Below are positions 9,711 to 19,111 of a stretch of DNA of 64,000 nt, piece by piece. The stretch is from Siansivirga zeaxanthinifaciens CC-SAMT-1 (lineage in GTDB: Bacteria; Bacteroidota; Bacteroidia; Flavobacteriales; Flavobacteriaceae): assembly GCF_000941055.1 (NCBI RefSeq), contig NZ_CP007202.1, positions 368,001-432,000 of the forward strand, written 5' to 3'. Made by a program: the position numbers and the translations under genes. The stretch's first letter is position 1. Each line of letters opens with the position of its first letter. The notes below the pieces were generated by a model. That model did no database searches. It saw only the letters and a list, made by a program, of their open reading frames with translations, and was not told the origin of the DNA.

Positions 9711-11273
9711 TTAAGAGCTGCAAGATAACATCGAACAACCCACCTTATTCCGGGCCCATTCTGGTCGTTTAGCAAACCATTTTTCGTTTTCTGGCTGTTC
9801 GGAATACGGTTGTTTTAAAAGCTGAAAAAGTTCATCAATTAAACTATAATTTCCTTTATCGGCTTCATCTATAGCTAATTGAGCCATATAATTTCGAAGC
9901 ACATATTTGGGGTTAACCAAATTCATATGTTTTTTTCTTTCAGAATTTGAAAGCGTTTCCAATTCTAATCTGGAGGCATATCGTGCAAACCAATCGTTCC
10001 ATTTTTGTTTTATGTCTTCTGAAACTGTTTCCATATTATAAAAAGCATCCTTAATAATATTAAATCCAGCTGATGCATCCTCTTTTTCAAATTTGGCCAA
10101 ATTTCTAAAGAAAATAGTCATATCGGTTTCTGCTAAAAGCAAACAATCTTCTAATTGTTGAATTAAAGAAGCATCAAAAACGTCATCCATCTGCAAACCT
10201 AACTTATTGCGCATCATGGTTAAAGATTCGGTTTCAAAGTTTACTTTAAATGCATCCAGAATCGCTTCTAAAGGTTCTACTTCTTCTATTAATGGATACA
10301 GGGCATTGGCTAATTTGTACAAATTCCAAAGACCAATGTTAGGCTGATTGCCATATCTGTAACGCTTGTGTTGTCTGTCGGTTGTATTAGGCGTCCAGCC
10401 ATAATCGAAACCTTCTAACCAGCCATAAGGTCCATAATCGATGGTTAAACCTAAAATAGACATGTTATCGGTATTCATAACACCATGAACAAAACCTACG
10501 CGTTGCCAATGAATAATCATCCTTAAAGTACGCTGTGTAACCTCATTAAAAAACTTTAAATAGGTGTCTTTTGAAGGTTGCCCTAAATGAGGAAAATGAT
10601 GTTTTATAGTAAAATCGACCAACGTTTTAAGCAAGCTTACATCTTGTCGGGCAGCAAAAATCTCATAATTACCAAAGCGCAAAAATGAAGGAGACACGCG
10701 ACAAACCAAAGCGCCTTTTTCGTAAGCTGGATTACCGTTGTACATGACATCGCGCAACACCATATCGCCCGTTAAAGCTAACGATAAGGCTCTGGTAGTT
10801 GGCACGCCTAAATGATGCATTGCCTCGCTACATAAATATTCTCTTATAGAAGATCGCAACACAGCAAGACCATCGGCCGTACGAGAATAAGGTGTTTCTC
10901 CAGCACCTTTTAATTGTAACACCCATTGGTTGTTGTTGTGATTAACTTCAAATAAATTAATAGCACGACCATCCCCTAATTGCCCTGCCCAATTACCAAA
11001 TTGATGTCCACCATAACACATAGCATAAGGCTTGGTGCCCGGATAAACCGTATTGCCAGTAAAAACATTTAGAAACGATTCACTTTTAGAATCTGCTTCT
11101 GAAAGCCCAAACTGTTCTAACATTTCGGGAGACACATGAAGCATTTCTGGATAGGCGGTTTGCTTTGGCGTAACAAAAGAAAAACAGGCATGTTCTACCT
11201 GTCTTCTTGAATTATCTGTAACAGCATCTGCTGGAAGTTCTTTATTAAATATGTCGTTTACTTGTAACTTCAT
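9711..11273 (-). CDS. selO: SelO/YdiU family protein adenylyltransferase (Cys form)
   Basis: Pseudokinase-fold enzyme of the SelO family, known to transfer AMP from ATP to protein side chains (AMPylation) in redox control. The 520-residue protein has CYGGHQFGNWAGQLGDGRA, LQLKGAGETPYSRTADG and the catalytic-loop region GVMNTDNMSILGLTIDYGPY, all family landmarks. It ends in CSMLSCSS, where eukaryotic SelO has selenocysteine at the antepenultimate position; here it is an ordinary Cys and no SECIS is needed. The ATG at 11273 overlaps the msrA stop by one base, so it is the third gene of an msrB-msrA-selO operon. Confidence 0.95.
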   Translation of the reverse strand: MKLQVNDIFNKELPADAVTDNSRRQVEHACFSFVTPKQTAYPEMLHVSPEMLEQFGLSEADSKSESFLNVFTGNTVYPGTKPYAMCYGGHQFGNWAGQLGDGRAINLFEVNHNNNQWVLQLKGAGETPYSRTADGLAVLRSSIREYLCSEAMHHLGVPTTRALSLALTGDMVLRDVMYNGNPAYEKGALVCRVSPSFLRFGNYEIFAARQDVSLLKTLVDFTIKHHFPHLGQPSKDTYLKFFNEVTQRTLRMIIHWQRVGFVHGVMNTDNMSILGLTIDYGPYGWLEGFDYGWTPNTTDRQHKRYRYGNQPNIGLWNLYKLANALYPLIEEVEPLEAILDAFKVNFETESLTMMRNKLGLQMDDVFDASLIQQLEDCLLLAETDMTIFFRNLAKFEKEDASAGFNIIKDAFYNMETVSEDIKQKWNDWFARYASRLELETLSNSERKKHMNLVNPKYVLRNYMAQLAIDEADKGNYSLIDELFQLLKQPYSEQPENEKWFAKRPEWARNKVGCSMLSCSS

Positions 11274-11812
11274 TATTTTAATTTATCGGCATGTAGTTGC
11301 CTTAATTTAGATAGTTTCGGCGAAATTACAAAACTACAATACCCTGCTGTTGCATTGTTTTTATAATAGTTTTGATGATAATCTTCGGCTTCATAAAAAA
11401 TCTTTAACGGACTTATTTCGGTTACAATAGGATTATCAAAATAATGCGCCATGTCTTCAACCACGCTCTCGGCTATTAGTTTCTGATTGTCGTTTAAATA
11501 AAAAATAACAGACCGGTATTGTGTACCAACATCGGCACCTTGTCGGTTTAACGTTGTTGGGTCGTGTGTGGTTAAAAATATAACCAGTATATCGGTATAA
11601 GAAATTGTATTAGCATCAAAGGTGATTTGTACCACTTCGGCATGTCCTGTTAAGCCCGAACAAATTTCTCGGTATGTTGGTTTTCCCGGCGCATTTCCTC
11701 CCGAATAGCCAGATACCACTTTTTCAACACCTTTAATTTCCTGAAAAACGGCTTCTGTACACCAAAAACAGCCACCACCAAAAACAGCGGTTTGTAAATT
11801 TTTAGTTTTCAT
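11273..11812 (-). CDS. msrA: Peptide-methionine (S)-S-oxide reductase MsrA
   Basis: Reduces the S epimer of methionine sulfoxide in proteins. The 179-residue protein has the catalytic motif GGGCFWCTEAVF near residue 12 and the following family signatures GYSGG, GHAEVVQITFD and EDYHQNYYKNN. No signal peptide is visible, so it is cytosolic. It overlaps msrB by 11 bases and selO by one base, indicating translational coupling of all three. The usual resolving cysteines are expected near the C-terminus; one Cys (GYCSFVIS) is present, as in short MsrA forms. Confidence 0.96.
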   Translation of the reverse strand: MKTKNLQTAVFGGGCFWCTEAVFQEIKGVEKVVSGYSGGNAPGKPTYREICSGLTGHAEVVQITFDANTISYTDILVIFLTTHDPTTLNRQGADVGTQYRSVIFYLNDNQKLIAESVVEDMAHYFDNPIVTEISPLKIFYEAEDYHQNYYKNNATAGYCSFVISPKLSKLRQLHADKLK

Positions 11813-12263
11813 TTATAGCCTCCTTATCTAAAACCATTGACGCTGAATTTATACAATAACGCAGCCCGCTAGGCTCGGGCCCATCGGGAAACACATGGCC
11901 TAAATGCGCATCGCAGGTATTACACATAACCTCAACACGCACCATTCCAAACGAAACGTCTTTTTCGTATTTAATAGCGTTCTCTTTTATGGGTTGTGTA
12001 AAACTTGGCCAACCCGTTCCTGAACTAAATTTTATGGTAGAATCGAACAACGGTGTTCCGCAACAAACACAGTTATATTTACCAGCATCATAAACACTAC
12101 AAAGTGCTCCAGTTCCTGGCGCTTCGGTGCCTTTTCTACGTGTAATTCTGTACTGCTCTGTTGTTAAAATTTCTTTCCACTCTGCATCCGTTTTATCGAC
12201 ACGACTCTCTGGCTCCGGATTTCCGTTAACGGCAAAAGCCATGACATTTTTCCATGTAAGCAT
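11802..12263 (-). CDS. msrB: Peptide-methionine (R)-S-oxide reductase MsrB
   Basis: Reduces the R epimer of methionine sulfoxide. The 153-residue protein has two zinc-binding CxxC pairs (NCVCCGTPLF and CNTCDAHLGHVF), FSSGTGWPSF, and the catalytic segment GLRYCINSASM. It lacks a signal peptide. It is the first gene of the msrB-msrA-selO operon. Another ATG sits just inside (MAFAVNGNPEPESRVD), and the first residues MLTWKNV before it are not typical, so the true start may be 12242. Function is secure; the start is not. Confidence 0.95.
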   Translation of the reverse strand: MLTWKNVMAFAVNGNPEPESRVDKTDAEWKEILTTEQYRITRRKGTEAPGTGALCSVYDAGKYNCVCCGTPLFDSTIKFSSGTGWPSFTQPIKENAIKYEKDVSFGMVRVEVMCNTCDAHLGHVFPDGPEPSGLRYCINSASMVLDKEAINEN

Positions 12264-12420
12264 ATTGTTTTCTTTTTTGTTTTAATTAGCAATTTTTATT
12301 TATTGTAGCTCTAAAATAGTCGATATTTAAGGCATTTCCTTATTTTTAATAAAAATTAACACTTCCCGAGCTTCTTATATTTTTTTAGTAATTTGTAATC
12401 TTGTATTTAAAATTTAAAGT

Positions 12421-13698
12421 ATGCCCGATATTGTAAAAAAAACCGAGTCTTTTGTATTTGATTTAATTAAAGATGAACTGCCAAACTCGTTTTTATATCA
12501 TAATTTCACACACACCGAACGTGTTTATAAAAGTTTAAATGAAATCATTGAAAATTCAGAAATAAATGAAGAAGATGCTAAAATACTGAGACTTTCGGCA
12601 TTACTTCATGATACAGGCTACACCAAAACAACCGAAAACCATGAAGAAGCTAGTGTTGAAATTGCAAAGGAATTTTTAACCGATGAAGAAGTCGATAAAA
12701 ACATTATAAAAAGTGTTGCCAATTGCATTATGGCAACGAAATTATCTAGCGAACCTAAAAATGAGCTGGAAAAAATTATGCGTGATGCAGACAGCTCTCA
12801 TTTTGGGAAAAAATATTTTAAGGAAACTAGTGAGTTTTTAAGAAAAGAATTAGAAATACAAGGCATTGCAAAATATACTCCTACCGAATGGCAGGAAGAA
12901 AATATTAAAATGCTGTCGAAAACGCATCAGTTTTATACAGAATATGCTCTAAAAAACTGGCAATCTAGAAAAGAAAAAAACCTATCGAAGCTAATAAAAG
13001 CGCGACAAAAGCAAAAATTAAAACTTAAAACCGAAGATTTAAAAGCAAAATACAAGGCACAGTACAAAAATGAAAGTCCCGAGCGTGGTATTCAAACATT
13101 TTATAGAGTGGCGTTAAAAAATCATATAAAATTGAGTGATATTGCCGATACAAAAGCTAATATTTTACTCTCGGTTAATGCCATTATTATTTCGTTGGTG
13201 CTTTCTAATCTTATTTCTAAACTTGATAATCCTTCGAACGATTATTTAATAATACCTACCTTAATTTTCACCATCTCCAGTGTTATTTCTATGGTATTAT
13301 CTATTATTGCCACCAGACCCAATATTACAAGAGGTGAATTTACCCAGGAAGATATAGACCAAAAGCGCGTGAATTTAACTTTTTTTGGAAACTTTCATAA
13401 AATGAAATTAGAACAGTACCAAAACGCCATAAACGAGTTACTTAAAGACAAAGAATATGTTTATAATTCGCTTACTAAAGATTTATATTTTTTAGGAAAA
13501 GTTTTAGACCGAAAATATCGAATTTTAAGAACGACTTACACCATTTTTATGGTAGGTATGATTATATCGGTAATTGCTTTTGGAGTGTCTTTTAAATTAA
13601 GTAAACACGCCCGAATAGAAGATATGCTTCCCGATGAAACATCGATGATACAACCTGTAAAAAAGCTTAATGAAACGACTTATTTCGTTAAGCTTTAA
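12421..13698 (+). CDS. HD domain protein with C-terminal Pycsar-effector-like (PycTM/DUF5706) membrane module
   Basis: A 425-residue two-part protein. Residues 1-175 are an HD phosphohydrolase domain, with YHNFTHTERV near 26, LLHDTGYTKTTENHEEAS near 61 (the HD pair) and DADSSHFG near 122. After a basic linker, residues about 215-400 match the Pycsar system effector family: FYRVALKNHIKLSDIADTKA, a helix pair ANILLSVNAIIISLVLSNLI and LIIPTLIFTISSVISMVLSI, RPNITRGEF, then the FFGNFHKM region and a third membrane segment near 376-396. In characterised Pycsar defence, such transmembrane effectors respond to cCMP or cUMP. No cyclase gene is adjacent, so a defence role is inference; the HD part might degrade a nucleotide signal. 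The stop region overlaps the convergent GAF gene by 11 bases. Confidence 0.85.
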   Translation: MPDIVKKTESFVFDLIKDELPNSFLYHNFTHTERVYKSLNEIIENSEINEEDAKILRLSALLHDTGYTKTTENHEEASVEIAKEFLTDEEVDKNIIKSVANCIMATKLSSEPKNELEKIMRDADSSHFGKKYFKETSEFLRKELEIQGIAKYTPTEWQEENIKMLSKTHQFYTEYALKNWQSRKEKNLSKLIKARQKQKLKLKTEDLKAKYKAQYKNESPERGIQTFYRVALKNHIKLSDIADTKANILLSVNAIIISLVLSNLISKLDNPSNDYLIIPTLIFTISSVISMVLSIIATRPNITRGEFTQEDIDQKRVNLTFFGNFHKMKLEQYQNAINELLKDKEYVYNSLTKDLYFLGKVLDRKYRILRTTYTIFMVGMIISVIAFGVSFKLSKHARIEDMLPDETSMIQPVKKLNETTYFVKL

Positions 13699-16075
13699 TT
13701 TCGTTCATTAAATCGTTGTAGGTATAAAATTCTTTGCTATTATTGGCATCGGTGTTTTTATAAATAATACTTACTTTAATAGCCTTTAAACCTGTAACCC
13801 CTTGTAAATCTTCCAGTTCTACAACCTCAACATCGTCACTTAAGGTGTTTTTAGATTGTAAAAACTTTATATAACGCATGTATTCCTGTCCGTCTTCTTT
13901 TTGAGAAAACACAATACTAAGTTTTCCTTTTTCGGTAACACGTTCTTCGGTACCTTTAATAAAAGCTTTATCAACTCGTTTTTTAACAACTTCGTATCGG
14001 GCATTGTAAGTACCATCGACATCAAATTGTTTTTCATCCATTCTAAATCGAATAGATAATGGCTGGTTGAACACTAATATCATAGAAGTCACATCGAGAG
14101 ACAAAGGGTATTTATCTTGATTATTATAGTAGGCATTTTCCATTTCGCACATTACCTGAAGCTGCCAAAGTCTTAAATTATATAAATAAATCATATTAAA
14201 ACTTTCTTCTTTAGTAATAGACTCACCGATGTACATGTTGTGTTCGACACCATCGGTTTTAAAACGTTCAAAAAAGTGCGGGTACATTTGTTGGGCTTCT
14301 AATTGCTTCTTATCAAGCAGCGCTGCCATGTTTTTATTTATTAAGGCAATGGTATCGTCGTAGTTTTTACGATAATAGTATACGATATCTAAAGCTTCAT
14401 CAATTTTACTAAAATAATCGTTCACAGCTTCTTCTAGTTTCGCATCCTTTTTTGCTAAAAATTGAAATAGTGGTTTGATTTCCGATTTAAAAAACGCATT
14501 AACTACTTGTTCACTATCAACCTTAAATTCTGTTTTAATATCTTTTTTAAAGGCTTGTACCTGAAATAAAATCTGATTATAAATAGGCAAATTTAAATGT
14601 TCTGGTATGCCCTGAATAATTTTCTCAACTAAGGTTAATTGAAGCACTAAATCTTTTTGAGTCGCCTGATTTCTGGCATCGGAAGAGCCTTTAACATCTA
14701 TCTGTCCGAACAACGGATACACATCTTTAAAAACAAGTTTACTAAAGTTGGCATTACTACCTAAGACTTGTTTATCTAATAAAAATTTCTTGGCTGCTTT
14801 TCTAAATTTCCAGTAAACACTTGGGTGTATGGAAGTACATTCTTGCTGAATAATAGCTTCTATAAGATTTTCTTCTTCATTTATAGAACGTTCTACAGCC
14901 GATATAATAAACGGCATGACATCAACCAATTTATTAGCGCTAATGCTGTTTAGCACTTTTGGTTTTTCTGAAACGATTTCTAAAACACCCAAAAGTCCAG
15001 ATGCATTTGCTATGGGTGCTAACACCACACTCTCTACCCCTTGTTTGTATAATGACTGGATTTGAGGCGGGGCATTTTCTTTATAACGATGATATAACTT
15101 ACTTACATAAGACACCGAGTGATAACTCTTTTCTTTTAAAAGTTTTTTATAAGATTCGCCGCATAAGGCATCTTCGCAGTTAAGTTGGTCTAAACCGTTT
15201 AATAAATAACTTCGCATATTCGAGCCATATACGTGCTCGAAGCCGTTAGATTCTTTATCGTAAAATGAAAATCCTATTTTAAGGTTATCGATGCCTAAAA
15301 AAGACCGAAATTCATCGTGAAGGCTATTAGAAAAACCATCTTGACCAATTGCTTTTTTAGATATTAAAGTCGATTTAATATTGGAGATAGATTGGTCGTC
15401 GGTAACATCAAAAATATTAGAAATCACAAAGCCTTTAAATATATAACTATCTACTGGAAATTTAGCTTTCCATAGGTCGACATCATGAAAATTATCCAAT
15501 AACATTTCATAATCTTCTTCTGTTATTTGAATTGCTTTTTCGGTTGGAGTAATTTCGCAAAAATCGGCATTATAAAGGATTTTATAATAGCGCATAATAC
15601 CTTTATCATCTGGTATTTCGTAAATAAGTGGCCGTTTAAAATTTAAATCATAACCGTAACAAAATCTTAAAATAATGGTACATGCCATAATGTAAGTATC
15701 ATCTAAGGGCATGTTTTTTATATTCAACACAAACCCTTCTCCTGCATTTTTAATAATGCTTTTAAAACGCTCTGATGCATTAAATATAATGTTTTGAAAT
15801 GGTACCGAAGCTGTTTTAATTTCGTTATAAGTTAGTACATCATTAAAACAATCTTGAAGAATAATTTCTATTTCATTTTGATATGTTTCTAACAAAGAAA
15901 AATCTGAAATACCTTCACTAAAAAACGGAAACTTACTTTTAAGTTCTAAAATTCGAGCAGCTTTATTTGCTAAAAACGCATCGTCACTTTTAAGATATAA
16001 CGCATACTTTTCAAATAGTTTATTAAAACTAATTTGAATACGCATTGGTGATTCTATGTGATTATGATTTAACAT
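13688..16075 (-). CDS. GAF domain-containing protein, large, function unknown
   Basis: A 795-residue protein without signal peptide or obvious membrane segments. A GAF-like region lies near residues 300-400 (YHSVSYVSKLYHRYKE, GVESVVLAPIANASGLLGVL, EIVSEKPKVLNSISANKLVD). The flanking regions are helical and lack a kinase, cyclase or DNA-binding motif. Large GAF proteins of this form occur in flavobacteria with no assigned role. A second ATG 27 bases in (MRIQISFNKLF) is an alternative start. It runs toward the HD/PycTM gene and overlaps it by 11 bases tail to tail; a functional link is possible but unproven. Confidence 0.75.
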   Translation of the reverse strand: MLNHNHIESPMRIQISFNKLFEKYALYLKSDDAFLANKAARILELKSKFPFFSEGISDFSLLETYQNEIEIILQDCFNDVLTYNEIKTASVPFQNIIFNASERFKSIIKNAGEGFVLNIKNMPLDDTYIMACTIILRFCYGYDLNFKRPLIYEIPDDKGIMRYYKILYNADFCEITPTEKAIQITEEDYEMLLDNFHDVDLWKAKFPVDSYIFKGFVISNIFDVTDDQSISNIKSTLISKKAIGQDGFSNSLHDEFRSFLGIDNLKIGFSFYDKESNGFEHVYGSNMRSYLLNGLDQLNCEDALCGESYKKLLKEKSYHSVSYVSKLYHRYKENAPPQIQSLYKQGVESVVLAPIANASGLLGVLEIVSEKPKVLNSISANKLVDVMPFIISAVERSINEEENLIEAIIQQECTSIHPSVYWKFRKAAKKFLLDKQVLGSNANFSKLVFKDVYPLFGQIDVKGSSDARNQATQKDLVLQLTLVEKIIQGIPEHLNLPIYNQILFQVQAFKKDIKTEFKVDSEQVVNAFFKSEIKPLFQFLAKKDAKLEEAVNDYFSKIDEALDIVYYYRKNYDDTIALINKNMAALLDKKQLEAQQMYPHFFERFKTDGVEHNMYIGESITKEESFNMIYLYNLRLWQLQVMCEMENAYYNNQDKYPLSLDVTSMILVFNQPLSIRFRMDEKQFDVDGTYNARYEVVKKRVDKAFIKGTEERVTEKGKLSIVFSQKEDGQEYMRYIKFLQSKNTLSDDVEVVELEDLQGVTGLKAIKVSIIYKNTDANNSKEFYTYNDLMNEIKA

Positions 16076-16154
16076 GCTGCCTTTATTTCTAATACAAAAA
16101 TACTAATAAATAAGTAAGTTATTGTAAACTCGAAAATATAACATGGTTTAAATA

Positions 16155-16187
16155 AAAAAGCGGCTATACTTAGTACAACCGCTTTTT
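16155..16187 (-). terminator. Rho-independent terminator after SSS transporter
   Basis: AAAAAGCGG at 16155-16163 pairs with CCGCTTTTT at 16179-16187, with a 15-base loop and T-rich flanks on both strands. It lies about 150 bases past the transporter stop and can act in both directions. Confidence 0.7.
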
Positions 16188-16275
16188 AAATGATATTAAT
16201 TGAAATTATGTTTAGAAGCCTATTTCTTTTTGAATATATAGTAACCTATTTTAAAATTTTTTTACAAAAAAAATG

Positions 16276-16287
16276 GTAACCGGTTAC
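16276..16287. promoter_or_regulatory. CG-centred perfect palindrome, LacI-operator-like
   Basis: GTAACCGGTTAC is a perfect 12-base palindrome with a central CG step, the symmetry typical of LacI-family operators. It lies 3' of the transporter, not at a promoter of an intact gene, so any function is uncertain. Confidence 0.3.
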
Positions 16288-16337
16288 AGGTTAAAATTTG
16301 CTTCTTTTAAATAATCGTTTTTATCTATAAAATGTTA

Positions 16338-17903
16338 CTATGATAAATAAATATATAGTGCTACTACAGCTGCACAAACTGCTATACCAACTGGTTTCAT
16401 GTATTTCCAAGGTGTAATATCAACTTGTTTAGTATACTCTTGGTCGTAATCTGTTTCTCTAGGGTAAAATTTACTAATTACGAACATGATTATAATAGTT
16501 AAAACAAAAAGAATACCCATTAAATGCAAGAAACTAATGTTTGGTTTAATAACATAAAGGGTTGTTAAATAAGTTACAACACTAAATAATATTGAAATAT
16601 TAGCTGCTTTAGCAGATACGCGTTTAGAGAAAATACCAACAATAATAATGGCTAAAATTGGCACACTATGTGTTCCATTTAATTGTTGGAGATAAGTGAA
16701 AATACCACCTTCTACACCGTATAATAAAGGCGCTATAGCCATAGAAAAAATAGCAAGTACAATACCAAATATTTTACCAGCTTTAACCACTTGTTTTTCT
16801 GATGCTTCACTGTTTATGTATTCTTTGTAAAAATCTAAACCAAATAAAGTAACAGAACTATTTAAAGCACTATTAAAGGAACTTAAAATAGCCCCAAAAA
16901 GCACGGCTGCAAAGAACCCAATAAACGCTACAGGTAAAACGGCCTTTACAACCATTGGATAAGCTTCATCTGGATTTGCTAAATCACCTTTAAAAATATA
17001 GAAGGCTATAACACCTGGTAATACAACTATGAAGGGACCTAAAATTTTAATAAAAGCGGCTAACAAAAGTCCTTTTTGACCCTCCTTTAAATTTTTAGCA
17101 CCTAATGCTCTTTGTATAATGGCTTGGTTGGTTCCCCAATAATAAAAGTTTACAATAATCATTCCTGTGAAAAGTGTCCAAAAAGGCACATCTGAATCTG
17201 GGCCACCAATAATATTAAACTTTTCAGGAAGCTCTGTTGTTAATCTGTTTAAACCTTTAAAAATATTGCCATCTCCAATTTTCATTAAACCAAAAATAGG
17301 AATTAAGGACCCACCTACAATTAAACCAATGGCATTAATAGAGTCGGATACAGCTACAGCTTTTAAACCTCCAAATATAGCATATATACTACCAATCAAA
17401 CCAATAGCCCAAACGGTTATCCAAAGTGTTGTTACAGGACCTGTTCCTAACATTTCTGGAACATCAAACATGGTATTAATTGCTAACGCACCAGAATATA
17501 AAACGGTTGGTAACATGGATATGGCATATCCCAATAAAAACAATAAGGATACTATGGTTTTAGTACTTTTATCGTAACGTCTTTCTAAAAATTGTGGAAT
17601 CGTAGCTATACCCCCTTTTAAATACTTTGGAAGCAATACAAATGCCGTAAAAACCATGGCGATTGCAGCAATAACCTCGTAAGCCATAATTGGAATACCA
17701 TCTCTAAACGATACGCCATTCATACCTACAATTTGTTCTGTAGATAAATTTGTTAAAAGTAAAGAACCTGCTATTACAGGACCAGTAAGACTTCTACCTC
17801 CAAGAAAATAACCGTCAGACGAATTCTCATCTGTTTTTCTTGTAGACCACCATGCAATAACTGCAACTAGTAAAGTAAAAGCAACGAAAGATAAAATACT
17901 CAT
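16338..17903 (-). CDS. Sodium:solute symporter (SSS family), sugar type
   Basis: A 521-residue inner-membrane transporter of the SSF family, predicted to take up a sugar with Na+. It begins with a membrane segment, then YFLGGRSLTGPVIAGSLLL and LSTEQIVGMNGVSF, which is the SGLT-like substrate and sodium region. About 13-14 hydrophobic helices follow, with NFYYWGTNQAIIQRALGAKN in the middle, a hallmark of sugar SSS members. It is downstream of the decayed ribulokinase and the NUDIX regulator on the same strand. In related flavobacteria this order belongs to pentose loci, so L-arabinose or a similar sugar is a reasonable guess. Confidence 0.9.
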   Translation of the reverse strand: MSILSFVAFTLLVAVIAWWSTRKTDENSSDGYFLGGRSLTGPVIAGSLLLTNLSTEQIVGMNGVSFRDGIPIMAYEVIAAIAMVFTAFVLLPKYLKGGIATIPQFLERRYDKSTKTIVSLLFLLGYAISMLPTVLYSGALAINTMFDVPEMLGTGPVTTLWITVWAIGLIGSIYAIFGGLKAVAVSDSINAIGLIVGGSLIPIFGLMKIGDGNIFKGLNRLTTELPEKFNIIGGPDSDVPFWTLFTGMIIVNFYYWGTNQAIIQRALGAKNLKEGQKGLLLAAFIKILGPFIVVLPGVIAFYIFKGDLANPDEAYPMVVKAVLPVAFIGFFAAVLFGAILSSFNSALNSSVTLFGLDFYKEYINSEASEKQVVKAGKIFGIVLAIFSMAIAPLLYGVEGGIFTYLQQLNGTHSVPILAIIIVGIFSKRVSAKAANISILFSVVTYLTTLYVIKPNISFLHLMGILFVLTIIIMFVISKFYPRETDYDQEYTKQVDITPWKYMKPVGIAVCAAVVALYIYLS

Positions 17904-18047
17904 AATTTATTTAATTTAAGTTTAAAATTTAGTTTAAATTGGTTTTAGCATCTTTGTCCGAAACAGAATTATTTAAAATGTTTACAGGCGTAATGTTTAT
18001 TTTTAATGCCACTTTTAATTTAGTTGCATCTTGATTTATTTATAATA

Positions 18048-18990
18048 TTACAAGCCATTATGGAACTTCCTCGCAATAGCTTGTTTATATCTTTTATAGG
18101 TTTTAACGTTAAGTTATATAAATTCATACTTTTTTTTAAACGAACTCATCATGGTGTTCATCATTATTTCCATATCGAAATAAACACCTCCATTCATCAC
18201 AACATAAGCTTGTAAGCATAATCATATTCAGCCTTTGTTAGTTTAATGGGGAAATTTAAAACATCTGCCATAACTTGCATAATAAATAATGATTTTTTTT
18301 TCAATTCTTCGTAATACAATAGCATCTTATAAAGGAACATGATTAATAATAACACGATTGGCTGTTTTTTTTACTCTTAAACCAAAAAGCTTTCATTTAT
18401 AAACTAAAAAACTTTTGGCTATTTACATTCTAAATCAATTAAAGAAATACCGCCTTTTAGATTCTTATTTTCGTTTGTTGTTCTTTTTCTATTTATCCAA
18501 TTTCAAGCTAGTTCATTAGAGGTGTTTTTAGGCACTATTAAAACTGCAAGACTTAATTTTAGTAAAACATTAATAATAGATTTTCCAAGTAACTAAGCTT
18601 TTAGTTCTTAACTTTTAAAGTTTAATTTCGCATAAGTTAGATTTATAGCAAATAAGTTAAACGTAAGTACAGTAGCAAATATTACAGGTTAAAGTAAAAA
18701 TGACTACAATTAAGAAATAAGGCGTGGTTTTCTAATTTTATATTTGCCTACTTAATTAGATTCTATGCTATTGAACACAACACAAGTGAAATATTTAAAA
18801 ACATACAGATTTAATTATGCGCTAAAAACCTTAAAAAATTAAATGGAAACTGACGGAATTTACTTTTGAAGGCTCAAAACCCTACTCTAAACCCGCATAA
18901 TAATGTACGACATAATAATTTTCAATTCATAGCAATAATTAAAATTAAGGCTATTTCGAAATCTAAGCCAAAATTTATTCTAATGGTATT
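18048..18990 (-). pseudogene. araB: Decayed ribulokinase (araB) remnant
   Basis: There is no long open frame, but minus-strand fragments line up in order with L-ribulokinase. From about 18978, INFGLDFE resembles the N-terminal FGGY strand. Near 18840-18900, SKFRQFPFNFL matches the AraB-specific stretch NQFRQHPLDYL. Near 18230-18300, KKNHYL then MQVMADVLNFPIKLTKAE matches the conserved C-terminal MQxxADVLxxPI region. NGGVYFDMEIMMNTM and YKRYKQAIARKF resemble the C-terminus. The pieces are separated by stops and frame changes. The span (about 940 bases against some 1690) shows internal loss. Position between a NUDIX regulator and an SSS transporter agrees with an arabinose operon that has lost araB, with no araA or araD in view. 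Confidence 0.65.
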
Positions 18991-19111
18991 ACTTCGTATT
19001 AATGAAGTTACTAATTTATGTATCGTTTTTTAATTTATTGAAATTCCATATGAATGATACAAAACATTTAGCATAAGTGTTATCTGTAAACTCATGAAAT
19101 TTAAAACAAAA

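Larger units (their letters stand above)
16076..16337. other. Intergenic region with terminator and CG-centred palindrome
   Basis: This stretch separates the SSS transporter stop from the GAF gene. It holds one hairpin terminator and a 12-base perfect palindrome with a central CG, listed separately. No coding signal was seen. Confidence 0.6.

Noticed and set aside
12421..16075. Complete Pycsar defence operon
   Set aside because: No cyclase gene is present beside the effector-like protein, so a complete system cannot be claimed from this window.
18024..18215. Plus-strand 63-codon frame in the araB remnant
   Set aside because: It is on the opposite strand to the kinase-like fragments and has no features of its own.
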